A stretch of DNA of 6,804 nt from Acidobacteria subdivision 2 bacterium RH1 MAG20 (GTDB lineage Bacteria > Acidobacteriota > Terriglobia > Terriglobales > Acidobacteriaceae), in assembly GCA_002197545.1 (NCBI GenBank), contig NFUO01000540.1, positions 1 through 6,804 on the forward strand, given 5' to 3'. The notes beneath the pieces were generated by a model. It was not told the DNA's origin and did no database searches. It worked only from the letters and a program-made list of their open reading frames with translations. The position numbers and the translations under genes are program-made. Below, piece by piece: positions 1 through 3,871 of the stretch (positions within the stretch are counted from its first letter, which is position 1; every line of letters starts with the position of its first letter).

Positions 1-22
1 GAGTTAGCGGTAGAGTTTACTG

Positions 23-46
23 CCTCGGACCTGAGCCACCCGCCAT
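23..46. repeat. Dispersed GC-rich repeat, copy A
   Basis: This 24-base stretch begins CCTCGGACCTG and ends ACCCGCCAT. It recurs at 1399-1421 with one substitution and one deleted base in the middle. The shared core (G/C)CACCCGCC also appears in shorter form at several other intergenic places in this window. The match is seen directly. A role as a mobile or REP-like element is inference only. Confidence 0.5.
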
Positions 47-60
47 TGACTCATCAGAGC

Positions 61-89
61 TTGACTCTCGCTATAAACTAGAGTAATTT
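61..89 (+). promoter_or_regulatory. Weak sigma70-like promoter candidate
   Basis: TTGACT at 61-66 matches five of six bases of the -35 consensus. A 17-base spacer follows, then TAATTT at 84-89, a poor -10 element with about three of six matches. It lies in AT-rich DNA about 100 bases upstream of the first small gene and points the right way. The -10 is too degenerate for confidence, and the long leader leaves room for other promoters. Confidence 0.2.
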
Positions 90-184
90 TATGTTACGGG
101 TGAGTTATATCTCTCCCCTTTCAGGTTCTCTGAACTAAGGCAGTTACTCTGAAGTGTCCCTTCCTCTTAGCCCTTTAAATACAT

Positions 185-189
185 GAGGG
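185..189 (+). promoter_or_regulatory. Ribosome-binding site deciding the DUF2934 start
   Basis: GAGGG lies five bases upstream of the ATG at 195. The alternative ATG at 183 overlaps this motif and has only the AT-rich, SD-less stretch TTTAAATAC in front of it. The site therefore favours the internal ATG, giving a 64-residue protein. Confidence 0.5.
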
Positions 190-194
190 TCCCT

Positions 195-389
195 ATGATA
201 GTTTCCAAAGTTCAAAGACAGTCAAAAGTCAAAACCTCGCCTGCCAGCAAGTCGACAGCACCGGAAATCTCCGCTTCGCAAGACAGGATCAGAGAGCGGG
301 CATTCCATATCTATGAAAGCCGCGGCAGCGAACCCGGCAACGACATGCAGGACTGGCTCCGCGCCGAGCGCCAAATTCTGGCGCGCTGA
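195..389 (+). CDS. DUF2934 small protein
   Basis: A 64-residue soluble protein of unknown function. Residues 31-61 fit the DUF2934 pattern: an I-R-E-R-A-F/Y helix, then a Y-E-S-R-G turn, a Gly/Asn-Asp segment, and the hallmark D-W-L-x-A-E-R near the C-terminus (W54, A57, E58). The family is known from Acidobacteria and Proteobacteria as small stand-alone proteins with no assigned biochemical role. The first 30 residues are polar, rich in Ser, Lys and Ala, and probably disordered. The start at 195 is preferred over 183 because GAGGG is well placed; starting at 183 would add four residues. A second small gene follows 40 bases later on the same strand, suggesting co-transcription. No signal peptide or membrane segment is visible. 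Confidence 0.75.
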   Translation: MIVSKVQRQSKVKTSPASKSTAPEISASQDRIRERAFHIYESRGSEPGNDMQDWLRAERQILAR

Positions 390-419
390 AGCAGCCCCAT
401 TCAGCTATCGAAGGCCGAA

Positions 420-424
420 GGGAG
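420..424 (+). promoter_or_regulatory. Ribosome-binding site deciding a GTG start
   Basis: GGGAG, within AAGGGAGAAG, lies five bases upstream of GTG at 430. The same reading frame stays open back to an ATG at 313, but that ATG lies inside the DUF2934 gene and has no comparable Shine-Dalgarno motif. This site supports GTG 430 as the start. Confidence 0.5.
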
Positions 425-429
425 AAGTT

Positions 430-717
430 GTGGATTGCCCAGTCTGTAAGCGTCTCGAACGAACCTTTGAAGGTTGGAACAGCGAGTGCATAAGGGCTCG
501 TTCTTCTCTATATTCCGGCGTCAGCTCCAGGTTCGCTGCCTATGACAACGTCGAGATGGAGCGTGCCAGAAGCGAGCTGCAAATGCACCGCTCGGTATGC
601 GCCTTCGTCGATACGACGCCTGCAGGGTTGCGTCCCGTTTCTGCGGCGCGGGCCTCTGCAATCACCGCGACGCGACCAGCCGCTCCGCCTCCATTAGGTT
701 CAGCACGATATCGTTGA
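430..717 (+). CDS. Small CxxC protein, possible zinc binder, with doubtful C-terminus
   Basis: With the GTG start this is a 95-residue protein. Residues 3-6 are CPVC. A charged, probably helical stretch (about 8-52) follows, then H53-R-S-V-C57. The C-x2-C ... H-x3-C layout could bind one zinc ion across a helical hairpin, but no named family is recognised. Only residues 1-60 look like a real domain. The tail (61-95) is Ala/Pro/Arg-rich and is read antisense through the remnant gene at 662-847, so the original C-terminus was probably replaced when that DNA became joined here. The gene starts 40 bases after the DUF2934 stop and may share its mRNA. The frame extends upstream to 313, but that part overlaps DUF2934 and is unlikely to be translated. 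Function unknown. Confidence 0.5.
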   Translation: MDCPVCKRLERTFEGWNSECIRARSSLYSGVSSRFAAYDNVEMERARSELQMHRSVCAFVDTTPAGLRPVSAARASAITATRPAAPPPLGSARYR

Positions 718-847
718 TCCGCGTCAGATATGGTTCACCCGCCCACTGAACGTGATGAAGTGAAGAGTCATCCGCCTTCTGGAACCGCTTCAGACCGTAT
801 GGCGTGGTCCCATCGTAGTCCAGGCGAAACCTTGTCCACAGACCCGC
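662..847 (-). pseudogene. 3' remnant of an unrecognised gene
   Basis: On the minus strand, 61 sense codons run from 847 to a TGA at 664-662, preceded by an in-frame TGA at 850-848. There is no ATG near the 5' end, so this is not a free-standing gene. The peptide looks like real protein: it contains RFRLDYDGTTPYGLKRF followed by HHVQWAGEPYLTRIND and a helical end, LNLMEAERLVASR. Its composition is balanced, with codon use unlike a chance antisense frame. I do not recognise the family. It is best read as the C-terminal end of a protein whose upstream part has been lost or scrambled. The 3' end overlaps the tail of the plus-strand CxxC gene. Confidence 0.35.
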
Positions 848-870
848 TCATCGCGATCAAACCGCGATGA
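848..870. repeat. 8-bp perfect inverted repeat
   Basis: TCATCGCG (848-855) and CGCGATGA (863-870) are exact reverse complements separated by seven bases. The hairpin sits immediately beside the 5' edge of the minus-strand remnant (847) and upstream of the DUF202 gene. It has no U-tract on either side, so it does not look like an intrinsic terminator. It could be an operator or a scar, and chance is not excluded. Confidence 0.3.
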
Positions 871-918
871 ACGGGGCACAGTTCCTGCGACCACGAAGCG
901 TTTATTCAGAACTGATGA

Positions 919-933
919 GCGGGCCACCTGCCC
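919..933. repeat. Dispersed GC-rich repeat, short copy B
   Basis: GCGGGCCACCTGCCC resembles the (C/T)GGGCCACCCGCC core seen at 1584-1601, with a T for C in the CACCC block. It lies only 19 bases upstream of the DUF202 start codon, where a promoter or leader would be expected. Confidence 0.3.
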
Positions 934-951
934 TTTCAATACAATTGGTGG

Positions 952-1332
952 ATGGACAAAAGTGTAGAGCAAGATCCCAGGGTCTATTTCGCTGCCGAGA
1001 GAACGTTCTTAGCCTGGATTCGCACGGGACTCGGCTTGATCGGGATAGGATTCGCCGTCAGCCGCTTCGGCCTGTTTTTCCGGCAATTAAGCGCAAGCGA
1101 ATCCCACTTGCCCACTCGCGCCACCGGCCTATCGGTCTGGTCCGGGGTGACTTTGGTGGGATTAGGCGTGGTCGTCATCCTCAGTTCCGTCCTGCGACAT
1201 TTTCAACTCATTCGTGAATTGAAGTCAGGCATCTGGATACCGGGGCGGGTGTCGAGGGATGCCGTGGTGTTGGGACTGCTGTTGGCTGGCGCTGGAATCG
1301 GCATGTGTATATATCTGATCCTCGCACGCTAG
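952..1332 (+). CDS. DUF202 (YidH-like) inner membrane protein
   Basis: A complete 126-residue integral membrane protein. The N-terminus carries the DUF202 signature D-P-R-V-Y-F-A-A-E-R-T-F-L-A-W-I-R-T-G-L (residues 8-27), running into the first helix. Three membrane segments are visible at about 24-44, 62-82 and 104-124, separated by a polar loop (45-60) and a short basic loop (83-100). Length and three-helix design are typical of the family, which includes E. coli YidH; a related domain forms the membrane part of eukaryotic VTC proteins. The molecular function of bacterial members is not established. ATG 952 is the only reasonable start: the frame closes at a TGA at 916-918, with just CTG between. 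No clear Shine-Dalgarno motif is present (TTGGTGG touches the ATG), so initiation may be weak or leaderless. The gene appears to be a single unit. Confidence 0.9.
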   Translation: MDKSVEQDPRVYFAAERTFLAWIRTGLGLIGIGFAVSRFGLFFRQLSASESHLPTRATGLSVWSGVTLVGLGVVVILSSVLRHFQLIRELKSGIWIPGRVSRDAVVLGLLLAGAGIGMCIYLILAR

Positions 1333-1364
1333 GCGGGCGATGCCTCATCCTAACCCCTGAACAT

Positions 1365-1416
1365 GGGTGCCCCGCAGCCTGCTGGTCAACCATCATCCCC
1401 TCGGACCTGGGCACCC
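1365..1416. repeat. Inverted repeat formed by two opposed repeat copies
   Basis: GGGTGCCC (1365-1372) and GGGCACCC (1409-1416) are exact 8-base reverse complements with a 36-base loop. The left arm is a minus-strand copy of the dispersed core (TGCGGGGCACCCATG read on the minus strand), and the right arm belongs to copy D. The structure lies just after the DUF202 stop codon. There is no U-tract, so a terminator role is not supported. Confidence 0.35.
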
Positions 1417-1421
1417 GCCAT
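1399..1421. repeat. Dispersed GC-rich repeat, copy D (partner of copy A)
   Basis: Starts CCTCGGACCTG and ends ACCCGCCAT. It is near-identical to bases 23-46, with one substitution and one deleted base. Two matches of this length about 1.4 kb apart, both in non-coding DNA, are not expected by chance. What follows each copy differs, so only the short unit is repeated. Confidence 0.5.
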
Positions 1422-1488
1422 CCTAAAACACGTTGCAGCCCACCACAAGATGAGTGTGGAGGAGTTGCTGAAGTTGCTGGGTCTGTAA
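1417..1488 (+). pseudogene. Possible C-terminal gene tail, unrecognised
   Basis: Directly after repeat copy D, a plus-strand frame reads AILKHVAAHHKMSVEELLKL followed by LGL and a TAA at 1486-1488. The amphipathic MSVEELLKLLGL end looks like a natural protein C-terminus, but only 23 codons remain and the 5' side runs into the repeat. The family is not recognised. It may be the stub of a deleted gene carried with the repeat, or a chance reading. The same DNA read on the minus strand forms the meaningless tail of the truncated deacetylase frame. Confidence 0.2.
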
Positions 1489-1522
1489 GTTAGTGCACTC
1501 GCAGCTCTCAGAAGCTTGCTTT

Positions 1523-1560
1523 CCCACATCTCCAACACCGGGAGATGTGGGGCACCCAGC
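1523..1560. repeat. 11-bp perfect hairpin plus repeat core, copy E
   Basis: CCCACATCTCC (1523-1533) and GGAGATGTGGG (1541-1551) are exact reverse complements with a seven-base loop (AACACCG). The right arm runs into GGCACCCAGC, making AGATGTGGGGCACCCAGC at 1543-1560, a variant of the unit at 1584-1601. A perfect 11-bp stem joined to the dispersed core suggests this is the most complete copy of the element. There is no run of T after the stem, so it is not a standard terminator. Confidence 0.55.
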
Positions 1561-1583
1561 GTTCGTGCAAAGGTCAAATCGCC

Positions 1584-1601
1584 AGATGCGGGCCACCCGC
1601 C
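1584..1601. repeat. Dispersed GC-rich repeat, copy F, at a gene break point
   Basis: AGATGCGGGCCACCCGCC differs from the 1543-1560 unit at only a few positions, and the two lie 23 bases apart in the same orientation. The copy abuts base 1602, where recognisable deacetylase coding sequence on the minus strand stops. This suggests that insertion or recombination at the repeat caused the truncation. Confidence 0.45.
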
Positions 1602-2081
1602 TGTTGCGTGCTCTGCGACGTAGTAATCGCTGGTGGACAGGTATCCCGCAAAGTCCGTCAACCCGGAGCTATTTTCTAAATGTGTGAGGGGGCGCCAACG
1701 GTAGCTTGACCAGTCGGAATTCAAATCCAGCGCCACACCCAGGTCGGCATTCGGATGATCCTTTGACCAGCGCACGACTTCGGGAAACCAAGGTCCTGGA
1801 ACAAGAACATTTGCCGTTGTCACCCAGCCCTTTTCCAATGCCTCGAAGCTGGCCTTGTCTACAGAATGTGCCATGCCAAGGTCTTCGGCTTGAATGACAA
1901 GTAAACGCGCATCGCGAGGATACCCAAGTTTCTCTTCAACAGCATTTCTTGTTAACTGTGCCTTCCCTGACGTTGCCAGCGCAAAAAAGACAGCGCAGGC
2001 AGCAATCGTCTGCACTTGTGAGAACCCGAACTTGAGTTTTCGTTTCATTGATGAAATCACCTGCCAGAATTATCCCGAATA

Positions 2082-2120
2082 AAGAACATCATTTCCACTC
2101 GTTGTCAGTGCGATGTTTTT
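2082..2120 (-). terminator. Weak terminator-like hairpin after the membrane-protein gene
   Basis: AAGAACATC (2082-2090) pairs with GATGTTTTT (2112-2120) with one G-U pair, and CACT (2096-2099) pairs with AGTG (2107-2110) inside the loop. On the minus strand the stem lies about 50 bases beyond the stop codon of the gene at 2171 and leads into the T-rich TTCTTTATT. The stem is AT-rich and weak, so termination here is only a suggestion. Confidence 0.25.
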
Positions 2121-2170
2121 AAGGTACGCCGGCAACCCATCTCGGATGTCGTCATTTATCGCGACAGCAT

Positions 2171-2572
2171 TTATTCCAAAGAACTTGCCTCGTCAGTCCG
2201 TTTCATGAGTTTTGCGACAAGGTTAATGCAACCGCAGGTAATAGCAAAGTCTAACAGAGCTTGCGGGAGAAGAGCCACTCCTGGATAGTTGTTGTTCGAC
2301 CAGGGAACAAACAGGATAAGAGGTACATGAAGCAGAATTAGGATGCTTAGTGTGATCCAGAACCACAAATGTCTTCTTGAGTCCCAACAAATAATGGCGG
2401 TGGTCACGATCGCAGCGACACTGATCGCTGCAGCTCTTCCCATCGCTGGATAACCTAAGGCAGTAAGGACGAAAAGAAAGGGCAGAGAGATCAGCAGCAC
2501 CATTAAGGCCGCTTTTCTCGTAAGCCTGTCGAAAGGGCCTTTTTTGTCGAGTTCTTCTGTGTCGTCAGTCAT
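2171..2572 (-). CDS. Four-helix membrane protein, candidate immunity partner of the RHS tip
   Basis: A 133-residue protein with no recognised family. An acidic then basic N-terminus (MTDDTEELDKKGPFDRLTRK) precedes four hydrophobic segments at about 22-41, 46-63, 70-90 and 100-122, and the C-terminus is short and polar (MKRTDEASSLE). It has no cleavable signal peptide and should sit in the inner membrane. Its ATG overlaps the end of the RHS gene in the string ATGACTGA, an eight-base overlap. No strong Shine-Dalgarno motif is visible (GGCGAG is about 12 bases away), so translation is probably coupled to RHS. A small gene directly behind an RHS variable tip is normally the cognate immunity gene, and small polytopic immunity proteins are known for pore-forming colicins. 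That supports, but does not prove, an immunity role. GC content is lower than in dnaE, like the tip. It could also be an unrelated membrane protein. Confidence 0.7.
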   Translation of the reverse strand: MTDDTEELDKKGPFDRLTRKAALMVLLISLPFLFVLTALGYPAMGRAAAISVAAIVTTAIICWDSRRHLWFWITLSILILLHVPLILFVPWSNNNYPGVALLPQALLDFAITCGCINLVAKLMKRTDEASSLE

Positions 2573-3848
2573 ACTTGCTGCTCGCCATACATGCCTTGTA
2601 GTCTGAGGCTGTATTCAAAAGGTCGTGTGCTGTCGCAATTCCATTAACAACGTATCCTAAAAATGGAACAGCCTTTGCCCAACTGACACCTACAGACTTT
2701 GCTGCAGCACCGACAAGAGTCGTCTGTCCTCCTATAATTGCCGCGCTAGCCCCAACAGCGTCTTTATGATATAAGCTATTAGCAAAAGAGGCACCTGCAA
2801 CTATCGTTTTACCTACGGCTGCGGTCTGCGATTCCCCGGGAATAAATCCAGCAGCGTCAAGACCGAGAGCAACGCTGTTACCGGCTAGCGCATCGCCCGC
2901 ACAGAATAACCCCTTGTAACTAGTGTATTGGGGGACGTAACCACTTCCAGGACCGTAGCCACTGTCTGGATAGGCGATGTTGGGTCCAGCAGTATAACCA
3001 TACTGAATCGAAGGACAGGCGGACATATTCGCATCTGAACATGAGTCCGAATTCGAGTTTACGGTAACGGTTGTTACCGCATCATACGACCAGAATCCTG
3101 CACCGCATGGTTGGTCCCCTGAATCATATCCGTATAGTTTGCCGTCGGATGAAACCTTATCGGCAATGCAGAGCAGCAGCCCATTTGGATCAACAAGACT
3201 CATCGGCTGGTTCTCCACATACGCATACCGGTCCAGCGATTGCGGATCAGTCGCATCCACCGCCCCCCAGCCGAGCGGATCGGGGCTAAGCCAGCGTCCC
3301 GCCGAGGGGTCATACTTGCGGAAGAGGTAGTCATAGACGCCCGAGCCAGCCGAGCCGGTGACGACGTTCTGGTCCTGGCCGGTAAAGCTGCGGTCCGGCG
3401 TGCTGCCGGATTCATTGTAGGTCTCGCCAAACGGCGCGTAAGCCACCCTCGAGTAGACAGTGTGGGTCCACGTGGTGGCCAAGCGGCTCGAACCGAGCCA
3501 GTCTTTGTGACGAAGGAAATTCAATCCAGTAGAATTGTAGACCGCCGCCTCGCCGCCGGGAAGAGGCAGCGTGCCTTTGACCAGGCTACCCTTGTAAACC
3601 GCCAGCAGATCTCCCGATGGGCGAAACACAAATTGCGTATAGACGCCGCTGACGCCGGTCTCGACCATACGGCCCAGCGCGTCATAGGTGGCCGAGGTGC
3701 TGTTGACCGTAGCGGGCTGGTTGAGCGCGTCCCAGGTGAGCGTGGCCGGCGTGCTGGTCAACTCGTTGCCGTTCTTGTCATACGATGGCACGGGCGTGGG
3801 TTTATGCCTGGTTTTGCACCGGGGGCGCGGGCGCATGAGGGCTTGCAC
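2565..3848 (-). CDS. RHS-repeat core with variable C-terminal tip (N-terminally truncated)
   Basis: A 427-residue frame holding only the C-terminal end of an RHS/YD-repeat protein; full proteins usually exceed 1,000 residues. Residues 22-60 are YD-repeat type (YDKNGNEL, TWDALNQPATV, TYDALGRMVE). The RHS-associated core follows: DWLGSSRLATTW (116-127), YAPFGETY (137-144), FTGQDQN (155-161), YLFRKYDPSAGRWLSPDPLG (174-193) and DRYAYVENQP (206-215). It closes with the PxxxxDPxGL motif (215-224), where RHS toxins are typically cleaved and the variable tip begins. The tip (225-427, bases 3176-2568) has lower GC, six Cys, and Gly/Ala-rich hydrophobic stretches at about 318-338, 343-385 and 392-408. 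No nuclease, deaminase or ADP-ribosyltransferase motif is seen. Residues 1-21 are not RHS-like and come from the dnaE upstream region, so the start codon is uncertain and the gene may be an unexpressed orphan. Confidence 0.8.
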   Translation of the reverse strand: MQALMRPRPRCKTRHKPTPVPSYDKNGNELTSTPATLTWDALNQPATVNSTSATYDALGRMVETGVSGVYTQFVFRPSGDLLAVYKGSLVKGTLPLPGGEAAVYNSTGLNFLRHKDWLGSSRLATTWTHTVYSRVAYAPFGETYNESGSTPDRSFTGQDQNVVTGSAGSGVYDYLFRKYDPSAGRWLSPDPLGWGAVDATDPQSLDRYAYVENQPMSLVDPNGLLLCIADKVSSDGKLYGYDSGDQPCGAGFWSYDAVTTVTVNSNSDSCSDANMSACPSIQYGYTAGPNIAYPDSGYGPGSGYVPQYTSYKGLFCAGDALAGNSVALGLDAAGFIPGESQTAAVGKTIVAGASFANSLYHKDAVGASAAIIGGQTTLVGAAAKSVGVSWAKAVPFLGYVVNGIATAHDLLNTASDYKACMASSKYD

Positions 3849-3855
3849 GGCGGAC

Positions 3856-3861
3856 TAGAAT
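3856..3861 (+). promoter_or_regulatory. Candidate -10 element for dnaE
   Basis: TAGAAT matches five of six bases of the -10 consensus and ends ten bases before the dnaE ATG, implying a nearly leaderless transcript. No convincing -35 box sits 16-18 bases upstream, and no clear Shine-Dalgarno motif precedes the ATG (only GAAG within TCGAAGTAGTC). Both observations fit leaderless initiation, but a six-base match is weak evidence. Confidence 0.25.
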
Positions 3862-3871
3862 CGAAGTAGTC

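Larger units (their letters stand above)
1386..2060 (-). pseudogene. Truncated ChbG/HpnK-family deacetylase
   Basis: The frame encodes 224 residues, but only about 1-151 look like the family. Residues 5-34 form a Sec signal peptide (KRK, then a hydrophobic IAACAVFFALA core, likely cut after SGKA), so the product would be exported. Residues 53-124 match the N-terminal half of YdjC-fold carbohydrate deacetylases: LLVIQAEDLGMAHSVDKASF, then WVTTANVLVPGPWFPEVVRW and DLGVALDLNSDW. The family is usually 250-350 residues. Here homology ends near H151 (base ~1608), and the rest is translated repeat DNA. The later metal-binding His motif is therefore missing. In addition the DD of the active site reads E59-D60, and the usual His of the GxHL motif is A110. 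An active enzyme is very unlikely. M5 (base 2048) may be the true start, since AGGTGA lies 11 bases upstream of it but almost touches M1. Confidence 0.7.

Noticed and set aside
867..1217. A 116-codon plus-strand open frame overlapping the DUF202 gene
   Set aside because: It reads the DUF202 coding sequence in a different frame. The product is Arg-rich and featureless, whereas the DUF202 frame has a full family signature and three helices.
1523..1551. The 11-bp hairpin as a Rho-independent terminator
   Set aside because: Neither side carries a T-tract, it lies about 190 bases beyond the DUF202 stop, and its arm is part of the dispersed repeat.
1386..1600. The C-terminal 73 residues of the deacetylase frame as a genuine domain
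   Set aside because: These residues are translated from the hairpin and repeat DNA and contain no family motif. They only happen to lack stop codons.
1..2100. The clustered short repeats as a CRISPR array
   Set aside because: Spacing is irregular, copies are degenerate and in both orientations, and no cas genes are present.
3240..3869. A 209-codon plus-strand open frame
   Set aside because: It is antisense to the RHS core, whose YD-repeat and DPxGL motifs show the true strand. The product is Arg/Ala/Gly-rich with no motif.
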